DNA of 64,000 bases from Mycogone perniciosa (Eukaryota; Ascomycota; Sordariomycetes; Hypocreales; Hypocreaceae): NCBI GenBank assembly GCA_025331125.1, contig JAOALB010000200.1:16819-80818 (forward strand), given 5' to 3'. Position 1 is the stretch's first letter, and each line of letters starts with the position of its first letter. The notes under the pieces are model-generated. The model worked only from the letters and a program-made list of their open reading frames with translations, was not told the origin of the DNA and did not search any database. Positions 1 through 13,639 of the stretch are shown here, piece by piece. Position numbers and translations under genes: made by a program.

Positions 1-1439
1 ATATTAAATAATATCTTTTTCTGCCTATAAATACCCTTTAAAAGAAAAACCATTAAAAAGACTAGATAAAATAGTTATATATATAGAATTAACTATATAG
101 CCTATTTAATTACTATAAAATTAACCCTTTAAAGTTATACCCTCGCGATCCCTATATATAAAAGGATTTTTAATTAAAAAATTAATTAATTTTAAAAACT
201 TAAATACTTTACTACTATTAAAAGTATACTTTTATAGGTTAAAGTAATTATATATTACTATTAACTATAAAGTAAATCGAGAATAAAGATTAATAGTATA
301 AATTAATATAGTTTAAATAGGAAAAATCTTTAAATATTTATAAGACCTACTGCAGATATAGGTATAGCTAAGATAGCTTAATAGTATATTTATGAAAGCG
401 CTTATAGACTTTAAGTTAAAAGGAAATATTATTTTTAATTAGCTAGCTATAAAGTATAATTTAAAGGTATACCTTTATTAAGCAATTAATACTATATTTA
501 ATAATAAATAAGTAAATATAATGAAAGAAACTGTTATTTAAGTATATATACATAATATATAAGTAGCAGCTAGATTTTATATTATACTAAATAAAGTTTT
601 TATACCCTTTATCTTTAAAATACTATTTATTTAAGTGGTATAGCTAATATTCAATTCTATACTAAAGAATAGGGATTTATATATAAAATGCAAAATAAGA
701 AATATTTAAGTTATTACTTTAACTGCAGGAGTTATTTATAAAAAATATAAAATAGAGGCATTATATAACTTAAGGCTAAAACAAATATTAACTTTATAGC
801 TAAGTATAAAGTTAATAAAATAGAGAAAAGCTTAGAAAACCTTTAGCTTGCTTTTAAGGAGGAGGTTTTATACTAACTATTAAAGTAAGCTAAGGAGGAT
901 TTAATTTAGCTAGTATTAGCTAATAGTTTTTAAAATTAAATACAAGCAATAAAGAAAATAGTATAAAAGTTTAAATAAATAGAGGATTAAAGGAGAAGAT
1001 TTTGAAGGAGAGTATAAAAACGTAAGCGGATTAGAACTAATACTATATATAAAAAGAAAGGCGTGAAAATCTATTTAATAAATAATGCACTATTTAATAG
1101 TCTTATCCCTATAAAAAGTCTTTATTAAAAGTAAAAGAAATAGAATAAAGTAAAGGATAATTTAGACTTTAATACCCTTTTTACTAATTATATTACTTTA
1201 AAATTCTTATTTATAAAGACTAGGTTAAGGTTTATATTAGATTAATTAACTGTAATACTGAAAATAGTAGAAGGGAAACGAATAATATAAAAAACCGCGA
1301 TCTTAATATAGATCTTGAAAAATAAAAAAATAGTATTTTCTTGGGATTTTATAAAATATAGAAAACTGGATCTTGAGATTGTTTTACTATAGACTATTTA
1401 TATAGTAGAATATAATGCCTGGCAGAGTAGCAGTATCCC

Positions 1440-4090
1440 GATTCTTAAAGGGATAGAAAAAAAGGTAATTAACCTGCTGCAAATCTATATTAAGAAAAGC
1501 CTTTTAAAAAAGGGCTATAGGCTATATAAAAACCTATTCTTTTTAATATAAATAAAGAATAGCGGCCTTTACTTTATTAATTCTATTATATAAATAAATA
1601 AAGTAACTATTAAGGATACCTTTATCCCTTGAAGCATTAATTAATTTAGCGAGGATTTTATAAGCTATATAATATTATTATTATTAAACGTTTTTTTAGG
1701 ATATAATTAAATCCCTTTTAATAAGAAAAGTTGAAATATAATTATATTTGCAAGCTTTATTAGCCTTTTAAAATACTATACCCTTTTAATAAATACTATA
1801 AATTTAATAATATAATTTTAATACATTATTTTGCGGATATTATTTAATTTTATATTTATAGTTTATTAACTATTTTTAAATAATATTATATTATAAGGAT
1901 TAAAATCTATATATAATAATAGAAAAGTAATACTTAAAGTTTAATATTATATTTTAAAGTACTTTTAAAATTTAAATAAAACCTTTATTAATATTAGCTA
2001 AATTAATAGAATACCTATATAATATAAAGGGATAGTAACTAGTAATTAAAAAAATTATTAAAATAAAAGAATAAAAAAACTATAAAACTATTAATAAAGT
2101 TTAATCCTTTTTTAATTTAATTAATTATTATAGATACTGGATTAAATACTTTGCCTAAATTATAAAGCCTTTAATTAATCTATTAAAGAAAAATGCCTTT
2201 TAAAGATAAATTAAAGAGTAGCAGTAAACTATAAATAAACTTAAAGAATTTATTACTTTTACTTTAATATTAATAATACTAAATATAAATAAAGGATATA
2301 GGGAAGTAACTTTAATAGTTAACGCTAATATAATAGGCTAAAGGGCAGTTTTAATATAGGTTATAGAAGAGAAAAGATATTTAATTTAGTATAAAAGCAG
2401 GTATTGGCTTTTATTAAAAATCAAGTATAATACTATAAAAAAGGAGTGTAAAGCTTTACTTTAAGCCTTTAAAAGGCTGTATATTTATATTTATAGACTT
2501 TTATTTATACTAGACATAAACGTTAAAGTAGTTATTAATTAAATAAATAATAGGATTAATAATATCTTTAATAGGTATATAACTTAGTAAATTAGCTATA
2601 TCCTTTTTTTTAACTTTACAGTTAAATATATTTTAAAGAAAGAGAATACTATAATAGATATGTTATTTTATAAACCAGTAACTGCTATAAATAAAGTTAA
2701 AGTTAAGAAAAAAGGGGATTTAAAAGATTTTATAAATATATATTTAGGCATAATTTCGTTTATACTACTAGGAGAAAAGTATAGTAAAAAGTCTTAATAA
2801 ATTATATAATACCTTTAAATAATATAAAAACTATTTAATCTTTTAGTTATAGACTTTTAATAATTAAAGAATAAAGCTAAAAGGTTTTATATAAAAGATA
2901 GGAGGTTATAGGCTAAATTAATAAAATACTGCCACTAGCCTATACTTATCTTTAATACCTTAACTATAAAGAAAATAGCTATTTAATAATATTATATAGA
3001 AATAGGTTATAAAAGAGAAAAAGTAAGTTTCTGTTGTTTAAAGGAAAGATATTAATAGCTATAAATATAGAATAATATATGCAAAGCTGTTATATTATAC
3101 CCTTAATGCTAAGGCCTTAACCTATACTATCTTAAAGAACCAGTTATAGTAATAAAATTAACCAGGCCTATAAAAAAGGTTTATTTTAATATTTAATATA
3201 TCCTAAACAACTATAAATATATTTATTTATTTAAAGGAAAATATAACTTTTATAAATAAGTAAAAGTAAAACTGATATTAACTCTATTATCCGCAGTAAT
3301 AATAAAGTTTATCTTTAAATAGATTTACTAATTTAGTATAATAATTTAGGCCGTTATAAATAAAGGACCTAGAATAAAGAAAATACTTTTGTAAATATTA
3401 ATTAATCTAAAAGTTAAAGTTATTTAAATATTAATATATAACCTAAAAGCTAATTCTTTTATAAAAGTTAATTATTAAAGCCTAATATTAATATTAATAA
3501 CAATAGCCAGACGCGATAAAAAGTAGTTCTAGAACGTAGATAAGGCAATTATAGCTAATAAGTATACTATAAAGGGCTTAATAGGATATTTTACGTTTTA
3601 TTTACTGTTTAGCTGGGAACTAATTTTCCCTTTAAAAGTAAAACTGCCTACCTAGCAGCTAATTAACTAGGATAAAGTCTATATAGTAGAAAATTAATTA
3701 ATAGTATATACTTATATATTAAAAAAGAAGGAGGAAAATATAGAAATAGCTTAAGCGAAAGTAATAGCGTTTTAATACATATTAGCTAAAAGGATAAACG
3801 CTAATAATTAATACTTTTTACAGAAAATAATTAAGCCTTTTTTCCTAAATAACTTTATCCTACTTTATAATACATAACATTAAAAAGACTTCTTTAAAGA
3901 GGTAAAACTAAGGATATATTAACTAGGTCCTTGTAAGATTAAGTCTTAAGCAGAAGTAATAAAAGCTTATAAGCTAAAAATATTAAATAGGATTCTATTT
4001 AATAAAATTTATTTAGAAGAGTATTTAAAAAGGTTTATAAAAAATAAATTTAGCTAGTAAATAGTTAAATATAATAAAAAAGCCTTTAAA
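1440..4090 (+). pseudogene. Gypsy4 pol relic: RT, RNase H, integrase
   Basis: Reading through RIP-type stops, about 1440-1930 resembles a Gypsy reverse transcriptase. It has an INKVTIKD-like strand, an FSEDF segment and an FLNN motif near 1875-1895 where the catalytic FLDD is expected (both Asp changed to Asn, a G-to-A change in TpG context). About 2120-2200 matches the connection region before RNase H (YYRYWIKYF, then KPLINLLKK). RNase H follows at about 2270-2700 (TLIVNANIIG, where VDAS...GWG is usual). Integrase core-like sequence runs from about 3180, including a KGPR stretch near the expected D-x-GP-E site, and ends near 4090. The type resembles the fungal Gypsy lineage with an unusual FxDD box. 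It is clearly non-functional, with dozens of in-frame stops. Confidence 0.65.
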
Positions 4091-7000
4091 GATAAAAGCT
4101 TGAAGGTAGGTAAAGATTTATTTAAAAGTAAAGTAGTTAATAGAATAATAATTTAAATTACGAGCAATTAAAAATTAAAGAAACTCTTTAATAACTCCCT
4201 GGCTACTAAAAGAATATATAGCCTATAAGATTAAATAATCTAGCTAAATATTAAAGGATATATTTGCAGATTAAAGGAGGAGGAAATATATTAAGCAAAA
4301 TATAATCCCTTACTATCTTTTAAAGTAGTAATTCTTAAAATAAATAATATAAGTTAAAATAACTACCTTTATATAAAGTATATATAAATAAAAGTAAACA
4401 GTAATATTTTTAAAAATAGTTATTAAATATTATTTTTAAAAAGGAAAAGACAGCTATTAAATTAAAGTCTACCCCTTTGACTTATAAAAAGTATAACGTA
4501 ATTATATTATATAAAAAAAACTATAAAATTAAATAATTTATTAATTACTTTATTTATATTAATTATTTACTTTTTAATAGTAAAGGTTAAAATAAAATTT
4601 TAAATTTATTAAATTGCTTAACCCTTTACTTTTATCTTTAATAAAATAACGAAAGTCTTTTATAAAATAAAGGGCTATTAAAGGATTAAGATAATTAAAA
4701 ACTACTGGCCTAATAGAGGTAAACGCCTAATCTTTTTTAAAGAAAGTAGTAGCTATACCTTAATTGCTTTATTAAAGCTAATAGTTAAAAAGATACTGCC
4801 AAGTATATAAAAAGGCCTTAAACTAAAGGCAATTTAAATAGTCCTTTTACTAAAGCCTAGAATAAAAATGGATTTATAAAAAGGGAATAGGATATACTCT
4901 TTAATAGCTGTAATAGTAATAGATTAAGTTTAAAGGCACCTTTAATAAAAATAAAGATTACGCTGCTTATAGAATAATATAAATAAGGCTTTAATATACT
5001 TTATCCGCTTAAAAAGAGTATAAAAGAACTACCTATAAATATATAAAACTTTTACTAGGATATAAACTAACTTAAATATTTTTCCTTTAATAGTATATAT
5101 AATGTTTTAAAGATAGGACTAAGAACCTTTAAAGGTATAGCGCTAAAAGTATTCCTTGAAAGTATAATCTTTTATAAAGGATAATAGAGATAAAGATAAT
5201 AAAAATAAAAGGGAAAAGGCAATCTTTAAATAAATTAGTAGGTTTAACTAACTAATATTTACACTATTAATAATCTAAATAATAAAATACTTTTAGACTT
5301 AAAGAGAGTTAAAGTAAAGATCTTAATTAAATAATACCTATTTATTAAAGCTTTATTTAAAGTAAATAGTTAAATAGGAAAATAGAGTTAAGTTTAATCT
5401 TTTTAGGATAAAGAAATCTCTTTAAAAGTCTTTTTACTTATAATAAGTATATTAATAAAGTCGGCTATATTAGGTAACTAATAATAGACCTTTTTAATAG
5501 GATTTTTTATAATCAAATAATAAAATAAAGAAAGGAAGATAAAGTAAAAGAAAAATAGAAAAGAAAGAAGAGGAAAAGGCGAGTAAGTTATAGGAGGTTA
5601 CTTTAAAGGAGTAGTAATTTATATATAATAAGGAAAATCACTTTATATACTAAACTATATACCTAGGCTTATACAAAGATAAAAAATAGCTCTATACTCT
5701 TTTTCCTATTTTTTCTTTTACTTATTAAAAACCTATTTTATACCAGCCTAAGTATTGCCTTTAGTTTAAATCTTATTCTATAATTATTTAATTTTACTTA
5801 ATCCCCTATCTCCTTTACTGCAATATTTTATTTAAAAAAGGATTTATATTTTTTTACTTTTTTTTTAACTAATAAAAGGTAAACTAAAAACTTTACTTTT
5901 TTACTATATTAGTTAAATATCCTTTAACTGCATTAGCAATTCTTTTAGCCTAAATAAATAGAACTTCGCTAATAGGTTACTTATAAGCCAGTATAACTAT
6001 TAACTAATATAAATCTACCTTTAACTTAATTAATATATTAATAGTTACCTGCAGTTACCTATAAATAAATAAATTATTTAAAGTACTTTATACTATAATA
6101 AACTCTTTTAGATATTAGATATTAAAGAACCTATATAGACTTTCTATATTACTAATATCTATAATTTCTTATATAACCTTTCCTATAAAAACTAGACAGT
6201 AAACTTTAACTTAAATGTAATATTTTATATAGTAGTAAAAGGACTATTAATAGTGGAACCTACTTAAATAAAGATTTCGGTACTGTAAAACGCTTTTAAA
6301 GGCGCAGTTACTTTTAATTAAATAATGCTTTAAGCTTTCGGGATCTTTAATAAACTATAGTATTTCTAGAACTTTACAGAAAAAAGATAAATCTTAACAG
6401 GGTTTATTTATTTTCCTAATACTAATACACTTACATTTTCAATAAATATAAATACTTTTATTACTTTAACTTTAATAGGTATAACTATAAACGCTATATA
6501 TAATAATTCCTTAACCTATAGGCCTATATACTTAAGAAAGCCAGATTCCTTTACTTATTTAAGTTTTATATAGTTCTATATATAGAATAACCTAGGTTTA
6601 ATAAATGCAGCTAGTTAGGCCTATTTTAAATGTAATAAATACTTTAAGGATTTATTAGTATTAAATTAAATTAACTAGTAAAACCTTTAAGCAGAGTTTT
6701 AATCTCTTTTAGCTTTAGAAAATATAGGATAATTAACCTAGAAAGGTTTAAACTTTTACTTTAAAATTAATATTCATACCTATACTTTAAGAATTCAGTT
6801 AAAAGCTATATAGATATAGTTTAGGTTTTATATTAAGTGATAGCAGTAAATAAAGTTATTATTATAAACTTTAAAGTAAAGATAAAGGATATCCTGCCTT
6901 TTTTAATTAGGTATTATTTAATTAAACTTAACTAAGGTTAATAAGTACCTTTAAGGATAATTTATAAAAGGAATATAATAAAGATTAATAGTTAATGTTT

Positions 7001-8076
7001 AATAGATTTTAAAGTAGGAGTAAATAACTTTATAAAAGAGAACTGTTTAATTTACTATAATAATAGTTTCTTTGAATAACTAGTTATTCTATTAGTATTA
7101 TATAAATAAACTAAAATATAATATCTATAGTTAACTTCCAGGACTTAACCTTTAACTTTAACTATACCTATACCTTTTATTATACAGCCTAATTAACTAT
7201 AGTAAAGAAAAAGGAAAGTATTCTCTTTAGCTTTATAAACTATATTAATAATAAAGAAATAAAATAATACAGCTAGCCTAGCTATATAAGCAGTATCTAT
7301 AATAAAAGTAATAATAAAATTAACGATTAAACGTAAATCTATATATTTCTTAGTAACGCTATAACCTATAAGACCTTTATTAACTGCGCCAGCATTATTA
7401 AAGGATACTAAAAGCTTAAAAGAGGATTTAACCTTTTTTAAAGAAAGTAATAGTTTTTTTAATAAATTAAAGGATAATTAAAACTTAAAAAAGGAAAGGG
7501 TTTTAAAAGTAAATATAAAACTTAACTAAAAGGCAATTAAAGAAAATAAAAAGGGCTTTGCGAAACTAGGTAAAAGAGGATAAACTATAATAGTAGCTTT
7601 TATAGCAGTAATAGGGAAAACAATACTTTAATATACTTAAATTTAGCAAATTATAGCCTTAAATATATACTATAGCTTAACTTTACTAGGATTAATAAAT
7701 AAATTAATTTAAGATAATATTTAAAATTAAGTCTATATATTTATTTAAATAATAAAATAACTAATATAAAATAAGCAAATAGTAGCTTAAAATGCCTTGC
7801 AATAAATATAAACTATTAAAATAAAACTATTTAATTATAGCGGTTTAAATATAAAAAGGATAATTTAATATAAATTAAATATAGGGATATTAATAGTATA
7901 TATAATAGTAATTCTATTTTTAGTTTTTCTTTCTTTATAATATACTTTTTTTATTATGTTTTTATATTATTAATATTTATTTTAAGGGATTATTATACTA
8001 ATAGTAAAAGGATTAATAAAATAAATATTTTATCAAAATTTACTTTTTTTATTTTTAATATTTATAAAGAGGGTTT
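4091..8076. other. RIP-degraded tract, no identifiable gene
   Basis: About 4 kb between the end of the Gypsy4 integrase and the 3' LTR. Base composition is the same TpA-rich RIP pattern. I read all six frames in parts. Some stretches look like old coding sequence when Gln/Trp stops are ignored, for example + strand about 6840-7700, which has Lys-rich segments around 7480-7580, and - strand about 5900-6400. None shows a motif I can assign. It may be a second ORF of the element, a nested element, or host sequence. Confidence 0.4.
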
Positions 8077-8470
8077 TATTAAAGGTAACTAATATATTTA
8101 ATATACTTATACTCTTTTTTACTAGCCTATTTAAAAAAAGTTAGTTATTTATTTAAGTAATTACTAAATTAAAAAATCGTAAAAGTATAAGGATAAAACA
8201 GATAAACCTAGTTTAATAAAATATTAACCTGTATTCTCTTTTAATATATTACTTTACCTATAATTCTATAGCCGATAAAGCGTAAAGAGGTAACTATTAG
8301 TTGCTTTTAGCTGCAGATATCATAATTAAATAATTTGCAGTATTTTTAGTCCCTATATTACTTAACTATAGTTTTATGGTTTTATTAAGAGCGCGGATTC
8401 CTATACTTTATTTAGGTTATTGTTAGTGTATATATATATATGTTTAGAGTGCCGATCCCCCTTTAATAAA
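8077..8470 (+). repeat. LTR, probable 3' LTR of Gypsy4
   Basis: This block aligns over its whole length with 31335-31725. Shared blocks include the start (T[G/A]TTAAAG then TAAC), TACTTATA, AGTTA.TTATTTAAGTAA, the TATATTACTTTACCTATAATTC segment and the end (GTGCC.AT.CCCCTTTAATAAA). A short purine run (AAAGAGGG) lies just upstream and could be the polypurine tract. The right edge abuts a piece of repeat family X, so the element seems to have inserted into an X copy whose other half should lie left of this window. Confidence 0.65.
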
Positions 8471-8565
8471 ATAGTAAAGCTATTATAGTATATTTTTTAA
8501 TAGAATTAAGCTTTATTTTTATTCTATCTATACTTTATATAGCTATACTGCGCTTTATTAATGTT
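8471..8565 (-). repeat. Repeat family X, truncated copy
   Basis: About 95 bp matching one half of the 273-bp repeat at 33699-33971 (same orientation) and the reverse complement of 49534-49791. Shared landmarks are ATAGAATTAAGCTTTAT, then TCTATACTTTATATA and a CTGCGC end. The other half is missing because the LTR at 8077-8470 adjoins it. Confidence 0.6.
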
Positions 8566-10139
8566 TTATATACTTTTAAGTAATCTTAAAGCTACTTAAA
8601 ATACTATATTTTATTAAAGTTAAGTATATTTAAGTTTTGTTATTATTAAAGTTTATTAAAAGCGCTTATAACCTATACTTTAACTATAAGAAATCCGCTT
8701 TATTAAAGTTAATTAATTTATATAATAAAGGAGTTATCTTTATTATTTATTAAAGCTTATAGCTGCTTAAAGGAGAGGGGATAAAGATTAACTTAATTAA
8801 AAAAGGCAATAGCTTAAATTATATTTACCTAACTATTACTAAATTTAATAGTAGTAGTATAAATAAAAACAGGCTTTTTTATATTTAAGTAAAGAGGGCA
8901 ATTGCAATTAACTATTATAGTAGTAGTAGCTTTAAAAGTATTAATTTAAGTTAGTATAATAGTGAATAGTTAGTTAATATAGGTTATAATTTTAGTTATA
9001 TAAAGATTATAGTATAAATTAAATAAATTAAAGGGAAAGTTAAAGTAGTTTAATTTTAACGGTAGTCTATAAATTTTATATTTAATTAAAAGGTAAAGTC
9101 CTTTTAATTAGTTTCTAAAGGACTTACTAAAGTATATATACCTGAAAGGCTTTACTATATAAATATTATATACCCTTTATAAATATAAAATATAGTATTT
9201 TACTAATAATACTTTATATACTTTCTTTTTATTATTCTTTATATTATAAATAGTAATTTTTATAATCTTACTTATATAGTTACTTTCTATAATTAAATAT
9301 AGTTAAATATAATTAATTAATATTAATGAAAATATAATTAAACCTATTTTATATTAACTAAAGTATTTCCTTTCTTAAACTAAAATAGTTATATTAATAT
9401 AGCTTAATTAAACCTATTAAATAATATATTATCTTTTACTTTTTTATTACTTTATTTCCTAGTATTTAATAATATTATTTTTACTTCCTTTATATTTAAT
9501 ATTCTTTATTTCCTTTAATTTAAATAATTTTATAATAGGCCTTTTTAATAAACTTTAAAAATAATAGGCCTAGTAAGTATATTAATTAAATCTATAGCGC
9601 TAAACCTATAAGTTATACTATTAAACCTTTTTATTATTTAACTAGTTATTTCTTTACCTTTAATTGCACTGCTTACCTAACTTAATTAAATTTAAGCCTA
9701 TTAACTATTTAAGCTAGGTTTATTGTTTCAAACAACATAGACTTAAATAATATAAATTTAATTAACTTAGCTGACTTAAATAAGGTAGCCCCATTTAACG
9801 CTACTTTATTTAATAGGTTTTACTAAGCTAGTAATACTATTTATTTAAATTTAATAGACTTAGCTAATATAGCTTTAAACAATATAGCTTTAAATAATAC
9901 CTTTTTATTTAACTTAACTAACTTTAATAATATATTCTTAAAAGCTGCCTTTATTATTAATAATACCTAAATAGTTTAATTTAATAATAAGCTAGCTATA
10001 TAAAGTACTATATTAATAAATATAGATTTAAACTATAAAGGTAGCTATTATATAAACCTATTAATTACTATATGATTTAGGTTTATTAATAGTATAATAT
10101 AAGGGATAACTTAAAGTTAAGTTAGTTTTCTTTAATAAA
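8566..10139. other. RIP-degraded tract with two relic reading frames
   Basis: No complete gene. On the + strand, about 8760-9170 reads as a long frame broken mainly by TAA/TAG at Gln-like positions, with a Ser-rich patch near 8910-8940. I do not recognise it. About 9722-9969 (+) is a second relic frame rich in short Leu/Asn-containing units, described under findings. Between them, 9180-9540 is featureless AT-rich DNA. Confidence 0.4.
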
Positions 10140-10144
10140 AGTAT

Positions 10145-10306
10145 TATTATAGCACTAAACCTACCCTTTAATAACTTATTAGCATTATATATATCCTTAT
10201 ATAATAACTTAGTCCTATACCTTTAAACTATACTTATATAGCTTTTTACTTTATTTAAAGTATAATAAAGATATTACTTTAACCTATTATTTTATATACT
10301 ATAATA
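10145..10306 (+). repeat. Gypsy3A 5' LTR
   Basis: 162 bp, starting TATTATAG (TGTTATAG before RIP) and ending ATAATA. It aligns without length change to 29604-29765, and to the reverse complement of 52297-52458. Confidence 0.85.
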
Positions 10307-10535
10307 GTTTATACTTTCCTATAATAACTGCGCCATTACCTTTAGCCTTTAACTTTACTTAAAACAAATTAATAAAGTCACTAATAGCTTAATTATAATA
10401 CTATAAAAAGCTTTACATTTTACAGGAAATATATTAATCCTTGACTATAGCAAGACCTTAAGCTTAGATGCCTATATCCCTATAGTAAAAAATATACCTT
10501 CACTCAACTTTTTAGCTTATACTTAATTCCCTAGC

Positions 10536-10920
10536 TGTTACGACCCGACTATGTTAAAGACCTGGTTACGGGATCACGGCAGAATATCGGAACCTTTAAC
10601 CAATCATTAATAGATTGTAGCTATAAGCGTAATCCTATAAGAGGGATTACTGTATAAAACTGTAATCTTAAATCGACAGGATTACTATAATCTAAATAAT
10701 CTAAATATATTTACTATATATCTCCTTTATATATAAGACTAGATAAATTATAATCATTTAATATAATTATTTAAACAGTTATTAATATAATTATTTACTT
10801 AAACTACCTATTCTATAAAATAGTAATTATATTACCTTACTTAGTATTTATCTTTAACCTCTGTCAGTATAAACCTATAAACCTTAGTTTAACTGTTAAG
10901 AATTAACCTAAATCGTTATA
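10536..10920 (+). repeat. Gypsy1A 5' LTR
   Basis: 385 bp. The outer 60-70 bp keep several CpA/TpG and CpG sites (e.g. CGACCCGAC, GGATCACGGCAG) that the 3' LTR has lost. Differences from the 3' LTR (17866-18252) are nearly all C/T or G/A transitions. Confidence 0.9.
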
Positions 10921-11040
10921 TATTAACGACTTTTATTTAAAAGGCCATTAAAAATCCTAAGTAATACTGCAAGTATATCCGCTATAGTATCCTCTTTTAA
11001 TAATCTTAATACTCTACCCTTTATTCTACCTCCTCGCTAA

Positions 11041-12110
11041 ATGCAGGATAAGAATAAAGACAATAATATAAGTAAAAGCGAAAATAAAGATAAAGTTAAT
11101 AAAACGGAATAACTTCGCATTTATATAAAGGAAGCCTTTTAATGTATAAAATCCAACTGTATAGAATAAAAGCAATACTATTAATACTTAATTATTAAAA
11201 ACACTAGGCTTAACTAAATAATTCAGTAATAATAAATAACTATTATAAATTTATAGAATTAAGCCTTATTTACTCTAAAGCTTATACTAAACTATAAAGG
11301 GAATTAACCTTTAAGGGATTTAAACGAGTTGCTTAAAATATAGCCCTTTAAACCTTTTAATAGAAATACTATAGCATTTTAACCATTTCTCACTTAACTA
11401 TATAACTATTTTACTTACTTTTTAACTAGCTTTAATATAGAGATTAGTAAAGTCTTTTTAGCTGCTAAATAACTTAAAGGAAATACTTTAAATTAGTTTA
11501 AACTTAGTTAAAGGGATTTGTTTAATAATAAAAGTAAAGTTAATAAGTAAATATAGCTTATATTCGCTAGCTATAATTAATTTAAAAAAAAACTAAAAAA
11601 TATCTTGAATAATATTAATAAAAAATATACTATAGAAAATAAACTTATAAACTTAATTTAAAAGGGAAAATACTTTAACTATACTATATACTTTAAAAAC
11701 TATACTTTTAAAGTTAAATAAAAAAACTTTACTTGTATTAAACGCTTTTATAATAAACTTAAACTAAAAGTTAAAAAGGAAGCTTATAAATTCTCTTATA
11801 ATAAAGGTATTATTAAATTTATTAAAAAATATATTAATATAGACAATTTATTTTATAAACTTTATTTCAATATAAAGAAAAAATAATGGTAGTGTAAATA
11901 AATTTACAAATATTAAAAATATATAAATTAAAGTAAAAAGTAATAAAGATATATTGCTAACTTTAATAATAAAAGACTTAATTAAATAAATCTAAACGCT
12001 ATTTAAAAAAGAAAAGTAAAAATTATTTATTATAACTATAATAAATTAAAATATATTTTAAAGGACTATAAAGCTTTATAAAAATTAAAAATTAATAAAT
12101 CTTAAAAGCC
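11041..12110 (+). pseudogene. Gypsy1A gag relic with zinc knuckle
   Basis: Reading starts at the ATG at 11041 and gives a charged N-terminus, a capsid-like region and, near 12024-12075, a CCHC zinc knuckle whose Cys and His codons have become Tyr (YYNYNKLKYILKDY): TGT to TAT and CAT to TAT are RIP changes. In-frame TAA/TAG stops are frequent. The same relic is present in Gypsy1B around 57540-57590. Confidence 0.65.
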
Positions 12111-13639
12111 TGCACTAAAACTTAAATAAAAGGTTAATATAATTTCGAAAACTATTAATTATATACTACTTAACTAAACTATATACTATAATAATAGCTG
12201 CTTTATTTATAAATCTAATAAAAGTAAAAGCAGATAATACTTAAAATAATTTAAAAAGATATTTATAATAAATTAAAAAAAATATTAGTTAAAGCTTAAA
12301 TCTTTAACTTTTAAAGATATTTTTAAAGAAAATAAAATAAATAAATATTTACTATACCTAAACAGTTTAATAAAATAAAACCTAAAGCTTAATTATATAA
12401 AGTTAAATAAATATAAGAGTATCTTAAATAAATAAATAGTTACTGCAATTAACTATTAATATTTTAATTAAATTACTGTAAATAATAAAAAATAAATTAA
12501 TAGCAGTAATTTTAATAATAAAAATAAAAATAACCCTTTATAATGTAAACTATTACTATATAGTACTATACTTTTAAAACTAGAAAATATATTATTTATA
12601 AATAGTAACTTTAAAAGAGAATTAAATAAATATTACTAAAACCTAATTAAAAGAGTTACTATAAGTATACAGTAAAATAGGATAAACCTATACCTATATA
12701 AATAGCTTTATATATAAAACAAAGTTAATAATAAAATAGCTATTAAAGCTATCTTAATTACTTTAACTATATGCAAAAAACCTATATATTTTTATATATA
12801 AAGAGACTATACTGCAAATAACCTTACTTATAAAAAGCACTATACTATATTCTAAGTTATTTATATTATATATAGATATATAATATATTTCTATAAAAAA
12901 GTAAAATATAATATATTTCTAGTTAAAATCCTATTTTACTTTATACAATAAATATAGGATTATAATACTTTTAAAAAATAAATTATAACTATATAGTATT
13001 AAAACTTTAAGATTATTATTATTAAACTAGATACTAAAACTTTAAAGGAATATCGTCAGCTATAAAGACTTAAAGGATATAAGTTTAAAGGATACTATAT
13101 CTACTATTAAAAGATATTAATAAAATAGCACTTTTATTATAATAAAAGGTTTAAATGCAATTAATAATAATATTTAAAATGCAATAGTTTAAAGTATATT
13201 ATATATAAGTAAAGTAAATTATAAAACTAGCACTTATAATAAACTAACAGCACTGTATATTTATCGCTAAACTATATACACTATTAGAAAAATAAATGCA
13301 TTACTTACCTATAAAAAAAACTCTAAAAGTAGCAAATATAGAAGTATATAAGGTATAAACCTACTTTAAAAGACAGAGAGATTAATTAAATTATAAAAGA
13401 GCTATATTAAAACCAGTTTAACTTTATTACCTATAAAGGAACTGCTTATAATAGGAAAAGGTAGTATTTACTTTCAGGAACCTTAATTAATTGCAAAATC
13501 TATATAAAAAGAAAGAAATTAAGAAATAATTAATATTACCTGTAAAAGGGCTATAAATTAATAATCAACAAATTATATCTTTTAAAATATTAAATAATAA
13601 AAGTAATAATAAAGATTTACTATATCTTAAATTAAAGAT

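Larger units (their letters stand above)
1..8470 (+). mobile_element. Ty3/Gypsy retrotransposon relic (Gypsy4), 5' end outside window
   Basis: The + strand carries, in the right order, degenerate reverse transcriptase, RNase H and integrase of a Ty3/Gypsy polyprotein (about 1440-4090), then about 4 kb of unassigned sequence and a 394-bp LTR-like block (8077-8470). A second copy of that block stands alone at 31335-31725 with its own target duplication, so it is a genuine LTR. Its orientation matches pol, which makes it the likely 3' LTR, with the 5' LTR left of the window. The whole stretch is saturated with TpA and nearly lacks CpA and TpG, as RIP predicts. Whether the LTR and the pol belong to one element is inference: the gap between integrase and LTR is unusually long and could hide an unrecognised nested insertion. 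Confidence 0.6.
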
